DNA of 64,000 nucleotides. It comes from Lapidilactobacillus luobeiensis (lineage in GTDB: Bacteria; Bacillota; Bacilli; Lactobacillales; Lactobacillaceae). The stretch lies in contig NZ_BROC01000001.1 in NCBI RefSeq assembly GCF_024345205.1, positions 155,508 to 219,507 of the forward strand. The letters are read 5' to 3'. Shown piece by piece: positions 16,530-26,200 of the stretch (its first letter is position 1; the number at the start of each line of letters is the position of its first letter). The translations under genes and the position numbers were made by a program. Below the pieces are notes generated by a model. It ran no database searches. It was not told where the DNA came from and saw nothing but the letters and a program-made list of their open reading frames with translations.

Positions 16530-17993
16530 TTGCCATCATTGTCACTACCTAACGCTTTTCGTGAAAAATATCGTTGTTTACTAGGTCCAGTCGAAGGCAC
16601 GGCGTTTCTTGCCAGTTTCGACCAGCCTGCTGTCAAAGGGTTCCGCTTCAATCCCAAGAAAATGACCACACGTTCGCCGGAGATCGTCGACCTAAAAGCT
16701 AAGGCAACTGCGATTCCTTGGAGTCTGCTAGGTTATTATGGACAGGTCAAGGGGACAGCGATCGCACAGACTTCTGGCGCGATCTATAGCCAAGAACCTA
16801 GTGCTCAGGCGGTGGCCGCTTTTGCTGACCCGCGGCCAGGTAGTCGGGTCCTTGATCTTTGTGCGGCTCCCGGGGGTAAAACCACCCAGCTGGCCGGGAT
16901 CTTAGGCGAAACTGGGTTATTGGTCGCCAATGAGATCGATCGGCAACGTGCTAAGATCCTTTCTGAAAATGTTGAACGTTTCGGTTATAGCAATGTGGTC
17001 GTTACCAATCATGAACCGCAACGTTTGGCGCAGCTTTTCCCTAATTTTTTTGACATGATCGTCGTCGATGCGCCTTGCTCAGGTGAGGGGATGTTTCGCA
17101 AGGACCCTGATGCGATCCAATATTGGCAGGCCGATTATCCCTTGGCCTGTCAGCAACGACAACGTCAGATCTTGACCGAGGCTCTTAAAATGTTGGCGCC
17201 TGAGGGCACGCTAGTCTATTCCACTTGTACCTTTGCTCCGGAAGAAGACGAGGAAAATATCGCTTGGCTTTTGACGAAGGAACCAACAATGCGCTTGGTC
17301 GCGCCTAATAGTGCTACCTGGGCTCAAGTGGATCGAGGTCGCCCAGAATGGGGCCAAGATCGACCGGAAATGACACAGACTTTACGTTTTTGGCCCCAGC
17401 ATTTACGCGGTGAAGGTCATTTTTTGGCCAAGTTACAGCGGACTATGCCTGCTCCAGCAATCAAGAGTCAGGTAGTTAAGCGGACGGACACCCCACTGAC
17501 TGCACCAGAAAGGCGCCATCCTCAGCAACGGCGCCAAGAACGTTCAACGGGCTTACAACCACTCTCCAAGAATGAAGGGGCAATTTGGCTAGATTTCTGT
17601 CGTCAAAATAAAATCAGCTTACCCGACTTCTTTGAAAAGTTACAACTCCAACATGATCAACAGCAATTGTTCGCTATCCCTAAGGAACTGCCGGCCTTGT
17701 CCGGGGTCCATTATGTCCGCCGCGGCTTATGGTTAGGCGAGTTGCGCAAAAATCGTTTTGTTCCGAATCAGGCTTTAGTAATGGCCCTGCCATCAGCGGC
17801 CTTTGCCGTAACAATTGAATTGGATCAGGCTGACTATCAGCGTTTTCGCCATGGTGAAACAGTCGACTTGCCTGCAACCACCTTAGCAAAAGGCTGGTAT
17901 CCCGTGGCTACGCAAGGATTGATTTTTAGCTGGGGCTATTTAGTTGGCAATACCGTCAAGAACTTCTACCCTAAAAATCTGCGCACACGCTAA
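16530..17993 (+). CDS. rsmF: RsmF-type rRNA (cytosine-5) methyltransferase
   Basis: 487 aa, TTG start at 16530 behind GAGGAGG, one base after the preceding stop. NOL1/NOP2/Sun family. SAM-binding DLCAAPGGKTTQLAGILG is complete, the motif IV Cys is in DAPCSGEGMFRKDP, and the motif VI catalytic Cys is in YSTCTFAPEEDEEN. The C-terminal 170 residues carry the RsmF-type extra region and PUA-like domain. Expected to methylate 16S rRNA cytosines; the exact position in this organism cannot be told from sequence. Confidence 0.9.
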   Translation: MPSLSLPNAFREKYRCLLGPVEGTAFLASFDQPAVKGFRFNPKKMTTRSPEIVDLKAKATAIPWSLLGYYGQVKGTAIAQTSGAIYSQEPSAQAVAAFADPRPGSRVLDLCAAPGGKTTQLAGILGETGLLVANEIDRQRAKILSENVERFGYSNVVVTNHEPQRLAQLFPNFFDMIVVDAPCSGEGMFRKDPDAIQYWQADYPLACQQRQRQILTEALKMLAPEGTLVYSTCTFAPEEDEENIAWLLTKEPTMRLVAPNSATWAQVDRGRPEWGQDRPEMTQTLRFWPQHLRGEGHFLAKLQRTMPAPAIKSQVVKRTDTPLTAPERRHPQQRRQERSTGLQPLSKNEGAIWLDFCRQNKISLPDFFEKLQLQHDQQQLFAIPKELPALSGVHYVRRGLWLGELRKNRFVPNQALVMALPSAAFAVTIELDQADYQRFRHGETVDLPATTLAKGWYPVATQGLIFSWGYLVGNTVKNFYPKNLRTR

Positions 17994-18021
17994 ACAGACC
18001 CTCGGGAGGTATTTGCGATCA

Positions 18022-18194
18022 ATGTTAAAAACAATAATATTTTCTGCTGTAATTACATGCGTTGCCTCATGTAACTTTCTGATAACTTTCTGATAAAAAA
18101 AGATCCGTCCGCTAAACAAAAATTATTCTTAACAAGTGCTATTGCCGTCTTTCTAATTGCTTATGATTTTCTATGGCGCCTATTTTCAAACTAG
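18022..18194 (+). pseudogene. Small two-helix membrane protein gene broken by an 11-bp tandem duplication
   Basis: GGAGGT at 18005-18010 precedes ATG 18022. The frame stops at 18091-18093 after 23 codons. The cause is visible: AACTTTCTGAT occurs twice in tandem (18073-18083 and 18084-18094). Removing one copy restores a 53-residue frame ending at 18194, with hydrophobic segments at about 4-21 and 32-50 separated by a charged turn (KKDPSAKQK). It may be a recent inactivating mutation, a reversible slippage switch, or a read error. Confidence 0.6.
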
Positions 18195-18380
18195 TCTAGA
18201 ATCGATTCTGTATGGGATGTTCTAGAACGCCACACAAAATTGCTAGATTTTAAAACTCAGATGATTGTTTTTCCAGAAAGATAATGGGCCTAGCCGTGCT
18301 TTTGCAAAATCCGAGAAAATATTTCAACTAATAAGCTTTGCCGGAAAAAATAAGCTAAGCGGCTTGATTTCAGTTTATTA

Positions 18381-18422
18381 AAATAGCTCAATACCATGTT
18401 TAGAAAAGGTATTGAGCTATTT
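18381..18422. terminator. Bidirectional terminator
   Basis: AAATAGCTCAATACC (18381-18395) pairs perfectly with GGTATTGAGCTATTT (18408-18422). It can serve the small plus-strand gene and the minus-strand mevalonate genes. The T tracts are short. Confidence 0.75.
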
Positions 18423-18504
18423 CTGCTTTGAATTCTGATCAACCGATATTCTGAATGATACATCATTATATTTTCTGACACAGGGGTAATAACAGCCAAT
18501 AAAT

Positions 18505-19614
18505 TCAATCTTGCGACCGAAGACGGTTGAGCTCGCACGGATCGAGCCCCAGTTGTTGCGCAAATGATGCAAGTTCGGGACCTAAAATCAACGGGACCTG
18601 ACGTAACTCGCCGACGTTATGACAACCCATTAAGGCCAGTAGACCGCGAAATTCAGCTAACCAGCGCTCAAATTCCTTGATCATCGCCATTTCATCTTGA
18701 TGCAATGCTAGGTGTAAGAAATAACCGGACATACCAACGAGATCTGCGCCTAAAGCGAATGCTTTGATGGCTTCCCAAGGTGTGCGGATCCCACCACTGG
18801 CAAAAGTCAACGGTGAAAATCGCGTTAGCTTTTGATAAACTTGCCAACGTCCCAATAAACTTTCCACTGTGGAAAGACCAAAATCACTAAGGTCGGAAAG
18901 TAGGGGCTGATCGCGCCGTTCATTTTCAATGGCAATAAAATTCGTGCTACTGGCGCCGGAAAGATCGACCCCGGCCAAATGCCATTCTGCGAAAGTCGTC
19001 AGTGCTGCTGGGCTCATGCCGAAACCGACTTCTTTGGCGATCAAAGGGAGCTGCGCGCCTAATCGTGCTTGCAACGATTGGAAGTTTTCACGCCAATGAA
19101 AATCATCATCGCCTTCAGGCATCGCAAATTCTTGAGCCGCATTCAAATGGATCTGCAAAGCATCAGCGGCCAAAAGATCGACCATTTGTTCAGCGACTGC
19201 TGGTGAGTGGTTTGCGCCTAGGTTAGCGAAGACCACGCCGGTCGGGTCTTCTGCACGAACGACCGTAAAACTGGCGGCCAGTTCAGGCGCTCGTTGCAAA
19301 ATACTCATCGAACCCACTGCCAGCGGCAACTCAAAATGCGCCGCCAAGTGTGCTAGTTTCTGATTGATCGGCTGCGCCGCTGCGGTGCCACCAGTCATCG
19401 CGTTGATATAAAAGGGAGCCGCGATTTCTTTCTTGAAAAGAGAGCGGGATAGATCGATCTCGGCCAAACTGACTTCGGGTAGCTCAGGATGAAGTAAGCG
19501 AACTTGTTGAAAATCCGCATGTCCTTGGGGATGAGCACGATAAAATTTCTCAGCCAGCGCGAGGTGCGCACGTTTACGTTGTTCTTGTAATCTCAAGGGG
19601 TCTGTTGAGGTCAT
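18505..19614 (-). CDS. fni: Isopentenyl-diphosphate delta-isomerase, type 2 (FMN)
   Basis: 369 aa. Interconverts isopentenyl and dimethylallyl diphosphate using reduced FMN and NADPH. RKRAHLALAEKF, NAMTGGTAAAQPINQKLA and the barrel's FASGGIRTPWEAIKAFALGA phosphate-binding loop identify it. The usual GGAGGTNF is GASSTNF here, a modest variation. Start ATG overlaps the mvaK2 stop by ATGA, so it is the last gene of the mevalonate run. Slightly longer than the usual 340-350 residues, at the C-terminus. Confidence 0.92.
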   Translation of the reverse strand: MTSTDPLRLQEQRKRAHLALAEKFYRAHPQGHADFQQVRLLHPELPEVSLAEIDLSRSLFKKEIAAPFYINAMTGGTAAAQPINQKLAHLAAHFELPLAVGSMSILQRAPELAASFTVVRAEDPTGVVFANLGANHSPAVAEQMVDLLAADALQIHLNAAQEFAMPEGDDDFHWRENFQSLQARLGAQLPLIAKEVGFGMSPAALTTFAEWHLAGVDLSGASSTNFIAIENERRDQPLLSDLSDFGLSTVESLLGRWQVYQKLTRFSPLTFASGGIRTPWEAIKAFALGADLVGMSGYFLHLALHQDEMAMIKEFERWLAEFRGLLALMGCHNVGELRQVPLILGPELASFAQQLGLDPCELNRLRSQD

Positions 19615-20693
19615 ACACTTGCTCCGGTCAATTCAAAAACGGTCAAGGGGAGGGTAGTGATCTGATGGCGATTCCAGTCAGAAATCAAGCGAGCTTGATC
19701 GACAGTCTGGTCTGTTAAAACAATGCCACAATCACCGCCACCAGCGCCTGAGGACTTCGCCGCGCCACCATGGTCTTCCGCGATCTGGCAGAGCTCAGCC
19801 AAAGCTGGCGTTTCGATCGCCACGTTTGAAAAAACGCCTAAACCCTTGATCAATTGCCGATTCAAACGGATCCCATCTTTGACCACGCTCAGTTTGGCTT
19901 CTTTGATACCCTTGATCATGGCCTCGACACAATGACGACTTGCGTTCAGGAAATCCTGATACTGTTGTTTTTCCGCAAACTTAGCGATCGTGATCCGATC
20001 GACTAAGTGGCTGGTAGAAGCCGGGGATCCGGTCCAACCGATCAATAATTCCAATTCGTGGGGGACTTTTAATAATTCGATCTTTAGGCCGGGCCAATCG
20101 CTAGCAATGATCTGCGCGAAAGAATTATTTTTTAAAACTGTTCGTAGCCAATCCTTGTCAAAGGTACTAAAAGCGATCCAACCTCCAAAAACGCTGGCGG
20201 CAATATCACCCAAGGACCCATTTCCTTGGACGTTGAAGTGGGCGATCGCCGCTAATTTGAAAATATCTAAACGGTTCAGGGGTAACTGGTAGAACTCACA
20301 AAGGGCTTTAACTGTTGCGACGGTCACGGCGGCAGAACTGCCTAAACCATATTTACGACCGCCTTGATCCTCTAATTGGCTATTGATGTTCAAATCAAAG
20401 ACCCGCAGTGAGCGGCCCATTTCAAGCGCCAAAGCCTCGACGATCCGAATCGCTTCCAAAATGTAATGATACGGATTATCCCGATTATCAAATACCATGC
20501 GGTCGCCATTGCGGCGCCAATGAAAGTCAGTCTCCAAATATTGTCGCGAATTGATCGACCCTTGCTCCTGAGTTTCAACAAGTGAAACCGTGATGAAGCG
20601 GTCTAAAGCAACGATCAACGCTGGATGCCCTGGTTCCAAAACCGCGTATTCTCCGGCAATATATAATTTTCCTGGCGCCTTAACAGTAATCAT
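19611..20693 (-). CDS. mvaK2: Phosphomevalonate kinase
   Basis: 360 aa GHMP kinase. N-terminal KAPGKLYIAGEYAVLEPGHPA, the ATP-binding KYGLGSSAAVTVATV, and the C-terminal KSSGAGGGDCGIVL glycine motif are all present. Makes mevalonate diphosphate from phosphomevalonate. Downstream of mvaD with a 93-bp A/T-rich gap and overlapping fni. The gap could hold a secondary promoter, which I cannot confirm. Confidence 0.93.
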   Translation of the reverse strand: MITVKAPGKLYIAGEYAVLEPGHPALIVALDRFITVSLVETQEQGSINSRQYLETDFHWRRNGDRMVFDNRDNPYHYILEAIRIVEALALEMGRSLRVFDLNINSQLEDQGGRKYGLGSSAAVTVATVKALCEFYQLPLNRLDIFKLAAIAHFNVQGNGSLGDIAASVFGGWIAFSTFDKDWLRTVLKNNSFAQIIASDWPGLKIELLKVPHELELLIGWTGSPASTSHLVDRITIAKFAEKQQYQDFLNASRHCVEAMIKGIKEAKLSVVKDGIRLNRQLIKGLGVFSNVAIETPALAELCQIAEDHGGAAKSSGAGGGDCGIVLTDQTVDQARLISDWNRHQITTLPLTVFELTGASV

Positions 20694-20786
20694 TCACATA
20701 CTCGACCTTTCCAAATCTCTCTATATTATTAAAATCGTTAAATTAAAAAAATCAATTTGAACACAACCGACTGCCTGACGTCGAGT

Positions 20787-21767
20787 CTACTTGGTTTGCT
20801 CAATATAAGTGACCCCAGGACCGGGGCCGCAAACTGTATAGCGTAATTGTGGTTCGTCTTTTTGTAACGCTTTGATCACACGCTCAGCATCTTGCCTAGC
20901 ACATATTAATTTAGGGTTGGGACCGGCGTCAAGGGTTAAATAACAATTTAACCCTTTTATACGAATTGCCTGAACCAGTTCCCAGATCCGCAATGTCAGC
21001 GGCGCAAAATAAGTGAATGGTGGCACCGCACTCAAAGTGGTCGCATGCATTTGCATGGCGTTAGCCTCAGCTAAAGCGCCGATCTGGGGGATATCGCGAG
21101 CCTTGATCGCTGCGGTCATTGTTTCGATGCCTGCCTCTGCTGTATTGACCCACGCTTGATAAAACGGCGAAGTCAATACAGATTGCGCCATACCTGTGCT
21201 GGACAGGACTTTTTTCGGGCGCTGATCAACCAAAACAGCAATCACAACGATCGGGAAATCGACCCGGGGGAGTAATGATTCGGCATAGGAACTTTGGTCA
21301 TCGTGCCCCGCGTGCCAAACGACAAATCCACCAGCGATCGAGCGACTAGCTGATCCCGAGCCATGACGTGCTAAAATCGAAAGTTGGCGTTGGTCTAAAG
21401 TCAAACCAGCCGCGCGGGCACCGGCTGCCGCTAATGCGGCAAAAGCTGATGCTGAAGAAGCTAACCCAGCTGAAGTCGGAACATGATTATCGGTCTCGAT
21501 CCGGGCAAAATTGGTCAAATCTGCTTGTTGGCGAATCAAGGATAAAACACGAGTCACTTTAGCGCTGATCGGCTGTGCGACCCCAGCAAAGATAAATTCA
21601 TCCTGCTGTTGCTGACTACGCTTAGGTAGGAACGTCACTTTTGTTTCCGTGTAGAACTGGTCTAGGGTCAGGGACAACGAACTATTCCAAGGTAACATTT
21701 GCTGAGAGTCGCGTTTACCCCAATATTTGATCAAAGCAATATTCGTATAGGCACGGGCTGTAGCCAT
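20787..21767 (-). CDS. mvaD: Diphosphomevalonate decarboxylase
   Basis: 326 aa. Uses ATP to decarboxylate mevalonate diphosphate to isopentenyl diphosphate. TNIALIKYWGKRD near the N-terminus, VPTSAGLASSASAFAAL with the phosphate loop, and LDAGPNPKLIC with the catalytic Asp are intact. ATG start with GGAG upstream. A 180-bp gap separates it from mvk. Confidence 0.94.
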   Translation of the reverse strand: MATARAYTNIALIKYWGKRDSQQMLPWNSSLSLTLDQFYTETKVTFLPKRSQQQQDEFIFAGVAQPISAKVTRVLSLIRQQADLTNFARIETDNHVPTSAGLASSASAFAALAAAGARAAGLTLDQRQLSILARHGSGSASRSIAGGFVVWHAGHDDQSSYAESLLPRVDFPIVVIAVLVDQRPKKVLSSTGMAQSVLTSPFYQAWVNTAEAGIETMTAAIKARDIPQIGALAEANAMQMHATTLSAVPPFTYFAPLTLRIWELVQAIRIKGLNCYLTLDAGPNPKLICARQDAERVIKALQKDEPQLRYTVCGPGPGVTYIEQTK

Positions 21768-21947
21768 GCTGACACTCCTTTACTGTTTGTTTGTTGAAAG
21801 ATACCGTCTAAAAAAGCGCGGTCAGCAATCAAGCGGAGCGCACGATATCTAGTGTAATGGTTAGGTCTAAGAACTTAAAAATCAAAACGTAAGGCGCTCT
21901 TCACGCAGCCCTGATCGGCTGATCGGTCAAGGCATCCCGTTCGCTGA

Positions 21948-22967
21948 TCAGCCCAGTTTCGTCAACCAAGTTTGTTTGCTGGAAAACTTGGCTTGTGCCT
22001 GTTGTGCTGCCTTGAAGGAGTTGAAATAGCCAAAAACACAACCGCCTAAACCACCACCGGTCAGTTTGGCTCCTAAAGCACCTTCAGCCAGTAACTGTTG
22101 GATCAACTGATCTAACAACGGGGTGCTCACACTTAAGCGCTGCAATGCTCGCTGATTCTCGCTCAACAGCTGACCAAATTGGTGTTGAGCGCCATCAAGG
22201 TCTGGCGCGACCAGTGCCCAATCAGTCAATAACTGCTGGATCTGAGGTGTGATCACACCGATCTGTTGCATCAATTGTTGCCACAACATTGGCTGTTTTT
22301 GGCGTAAGGCGGCTACTTTCGCGATCGCCGTGCCGGTCTGACCCGTGGCGCCGCTGTCGATGATCACCAGATAGCCAGGCAATGTCAAGGTCAAAGGTAC
22401 CGGCACTTGGCCCCGACAAAAATAATAGCCCTGACTTGAACTAACGACCAGCGCGTCAAGACCACTAGGATTGCCATGCTGGATCTTCTCTTCGGCGCCG
22501 ATCAGCTCAGTTTGCCTTGCTGGTGGTAATTTATCAGGAAATTGAACCGCCAATGCCGTGACGATCGCCGTCGCGATCGCCGCTGAGGAACCCATTCCAC
22601 GCTCAAAGGGGATCTTGCTGGTCAATGTCACTTGGATCTTTTCAGGTAGGGGTTCAGCCGCAGTGAACAATGAAAAGAAATGTGCGAATAGTCCCTGAAG
22701 ATTGGCAAGATCTGCGGGTGCTTCGACCAGATCGCCTTGGTAAAGAGCTGAGCTCAATGTCACTTGAGCGGGGCGACCAGCTTGTTGCCCACTACTGATC
22801 AATTCCGCACTGACGGTGATCGCTGGTAAAGGGATCGCGATCCCGGGAATATCATATACGACAGCGTGTTCGCCAGTCAGGATCAATTTGGCGTGGCTTT
22901 GCCCATGACTCGTTTGATTCACCGGCCAGTGATCAGATGACTGCGATGCAGGAGAAGCAATGCTCAA
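21948..22967 (-). CDS. mvk: Mevalonate kinase
   Basis: 339 aa from a TTG start at 22967 with AAGGAAGG upstream. KLILTGEHAVVYDIPGIAIP opens the GHMP fold. GMGSSAAIATAIVTAL is the ATP loop, GNPSGLDALVV holds the catalytic Asp, and TGGGLGGCVFGY is motif 3. First gene of the run mvk-mvaD-mvaK2-fni, which supplies isoprenoids for undecaprenol. HMG-CoA synthase and reductase genes are not in the window. Confidence 0.93.
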   Translation of the reverse strand: MSIASPASQSSDHWPVNQTSHGQSHAKLILTGEHAVVYDIPGIAIPLPAITVSAELISSGQQAGRPAQVTLSSALYQGDLVEAPADLANLQGLFAHFFSLFTAAEPLPEKIQVTLTSKIPFERGMGSSAAIATAIVTALAVQFPDKLPPARQTELIGAEEKIQHGNPSGLDALVVSSSQGYYFCRGQVPVPLTLTLPGYLVIIDSGATGQTGTAIAKVAALRQKQPMLWQQLMQQIGVITPQIQQLLTDWALVAPDLDGAQHQFGQLLSENQRALQRLSVSTPLLDQLIQQLLAEGALGAKLTGGGLGGCVFGYFNSFKAAQQAQAKFSSKQTWLTKLG

Positions 22968-23037
22968 AAGATTCGCCTTCCTTATCTTTAGCTGATTACT
23001 CGCGCTAAAACTGCTTTAAGCGAGTTTTTCCTTTTTG

Positions 23038-23067
23038 ATTATAACATATTGTGATAATTTGACCCAA
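23038..23067 (-). promoter_or_regulatory. Promoter for the mevalonate genes
   Basis: On the minus strand TTGGGT (plus 23062-23067) is 18 bp before TATAAT (plus 23038-23043), which has an extended -10 TG. The transcript leader can form a hairpin from ACTCGC and GCGAGT (22998-23003 with 23020-23025). The rest of the 324-bp divergent region holds no gene. Confidence 0.65.
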
Positions 23068-23229
23068 CTGGTTCAAATAACATCACTTATTTTTAAATAA
23101 TCGGACCAGATCGGGCCTGATTTGAAATGTGGTTGGTTGTTGACTTGCTCAATGACCTCGATCAGGCCGATAAGTGTTGGTCCTTGCTTGTCCAAAGTGA
23201 TCTGTTCAGATTTTCGAGCCAACTTGCCC

Positions 23230-23257
23230 TGACGTTTTTCTAAGGTGAAAATATGCT
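23230..23257 (+). promoter_or_regulatory. Possible rexB promoter
   Basis: CTGACG at 23230-23235 and TATGCT at 23252-23257 are 16 bp apart, about 35 bp before the GTG start. Both boxes are imperfect. Confidence 0.4.
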
Positions 23258-23291
23258 AAAATAATAGCAGAATACTCACGGAGGTGTAGGC

Positions 23292-26200
23292 GTGTCACTA
23301 AAAATAATTTATGGCTTGCAACAAGATGATGTGACCGGTGAAATGTATCAACAAATCGGGCATGCTTATCAACAATCACCTGAAAAACAGTTTATTTGTC
23401 TAGTTCCCAACCATATCAAGTTCAGCAGTGAAGTCCAGATCTTGCAGGCGATCGGCGCCGCTGATCCGCAGACGACCAGTAAAGGGATCATTGCCAGCAG
23501 TCGCTTACAGATCCTTTCATTCTCGCGTTTGCTTTGGTACTTTCTACGTGATGATCCTTATTATCAGCAACCTCAATTGACGAAGGCCAGTCAGGCGATG
23601 CTGCTGAGTGAGTTACTAGATCGTGAGCGGGCCCATTTCCCGATTTTTTACGGCGAACGACGACGAATGGGATTTCTCGAACAGTTAGGCGATCAGCTGA
23701 CAGAATTGGCTCAAGGTGATTTTAGTCCCGCAACCTTGGATCAAGCTGCTGAAAAGTTGGCTACTCAAGGAGTCCCACGGTCGACGACTGCTAAACTCCA
23801 AGAGCTGAGTCGGATCTATCAACTGTATCAAACGGAGATCACTAGCAATTTCGTTACCAATGAGCAGTTGCTCCATTACTTGATCCAACAAGTCCAACAA
23901 CGTGATTTCAGTCAATACGAATTTTTTATCAGCGGATTTTCCGAGTTCGATCAGCAACAATTGGCTTTGATCAGGACATTGTTACAGCAACAGGCAACGA
24001 TCTACCTGACTTTATATCTACCGACATCCGGCGAACGTCTACCTTATTACTTTGCCAGCTCTTGGCGCATCTTGAAGCAATTGGGGTATGATGGGCTGAC
24101 TGACTTCGCCGCTGCGGACCTATTTCCGGCGCCTAATAAAAGGATCAGCGCCGAGTTACAGCAGGTGGAGGATTTTTGGATCGCCAGTAATGCTGGCCAA
24201 ACCAGCCAATCGCGGCAACGATTATCGCAACCAAACCTTCAAGTCTGGCAAGCAGATTCCTTGACCAGTGAAGTGCGCGGTGTGGTCAACTATCTTCGAC
24301 AACTTGTCGCCTTGCAAGGCTATCGCTATCGCGACTTTCTCGTGCTGGCGGAGGATCTGAATAGTTATTCGGCAACGATCGAGTCACTTTTCCGCCAAAA
24401 TGACGTCCCTTTCTTCAGCGACCAACAGACGCCGATGGCCAACCATCCTTTTGTCGTGTTCATTCGCAGTCTTTTAGCCCTGAGCCAAGGCAACTTTCAG
24501 CTGACTGATCTTTTTGTATTGTTGCGGACCGAGTTGTGGCGACCTGACGGACAATCTTTGGCCGACTTTCGGCAGCAATTAGATTGGTTAGAAAATTATG
24601 CGCTGGCGTTCGGACTGCGTTCCTATCACTGGCTCAACACTACCCCTTGGCAAGCGACCGGCCCATATGTAAAGCAGGCGCAGCAACCCGCGACCAAGTT
24701 AACACCGGAACAAGCGGTGCAACAGGCAGCTATCGAGTCGTTACATCGCTTCTACGGTCAAGCCCTGCAGCAATGGCGCACAACCGTGGCACAGGTGACT
24801 GATAGCGCTGATTTTGCTAGCGAACTTTTTCATTTCCTGAAAAAAATCGGTGTGATCCAGCAACTACAACAATGGGAACAAGATGCGGTCGAGCATGCTG
24901 ATCTGATTTTGGCGCAACGACCTAAACAGACCTATCAGGCTTTTATTGCGCTCTTAGATGATTATGTTCAAGTTTGGGGCACAACGCCATTTGACTTGAA
25001 TCTATTCACCGATTTATTGAACGCTGGTTTTAATAATACCGAATTTGCGCAGATCCCAGCGACTTTAGACGCGGTCCTTGTTTCTAAGCTGGGGATGGTC
25101 CAAACTCAAACACATCGGATCACGATCATTTTAGGCGCAACTCGCCAAAATCTGCCTGCTCTCAGTCAAGGTCAGCAATTGATCGATGATCAAGAACGTT
25201 CATTACTCAACCGGTTATACTCAGAACCCGGTGATCCGCAACTACGTCAAGCCAGCGTTGAAAGTTCCGCCGATCTGCCTTTACGTTATGGTAATATCTT
25301 TTTCAGTAGTAGTCAGCGTTTGATCTTTACTTATCCGGCTTTCAATGACCAGCAAGGCGCGCAAGAACTTTCACCCTACGTGATTCGGCTCCAGGATCAT
25401 TTCCAATTGGGCGACCCGGCTTATTTGACCGACCATCCCCAACTGGAGCCACAACGTAGCCAGCCGGCCTTAAGTTATGCGGCCTCACGGGCAGGTGTCA
25501 TTGGGCCATTGTTACTATTGGCTCGGGAAGCTCAAACAAAGAAACAACCACTGCCGGCTGATTGGCAAGCGATCGCCGATCTTCTGTTGACCGGTGAGGC
25601 CAGTAGCTTTTACCGTCGTCTCTGGCAAAGTCTGACTTATCACAACGTGGCCACCGACCTTAGCCCTGAAAACGTCGCCTTGATCTATGGTGATCATTTA
25701 TTTAGTTCGGTCTCGCAATTAGAGAGTTACTATACCAATCCTTACGAATTCTTCTTAAAATATGGGTTACGGTTACGGCCGCGGCAACAGTTTGCGCTGA
25801 ATAGCGCAGATACCGGTACTTATTTCCATGATTATTTAGATCATTTCCTTAAAGCGGTCGCAACGATCGGGCAGCCACTTGATCAGTTATCAAAGGCTGA
25901 CTTGTTGACGATCACCAAACAGATCCAACAAACCTTAGCAAACGATCCAGCCTATCAATTATTGAATGGTCCGGGGCAGATGCATTATTTTGCCAAACGT
26001 TTGGCGCAAACAAGCGCGTTCATGGCAAATGTGATCCAAAAACAAGCAGCGCATTCCTTTCTTTATCCCGCAAAGACCGAGATCCAGTTTGGTCAGATCG
26101 AAGGAGATGGTCAATTGCCAGCGCTTGAGTTCACGCTCCCTGGCAAACAGAAACTATCAGTTCGCGGCAAGATCGATCGCCTAGACGTTGGTCAGTGGGG

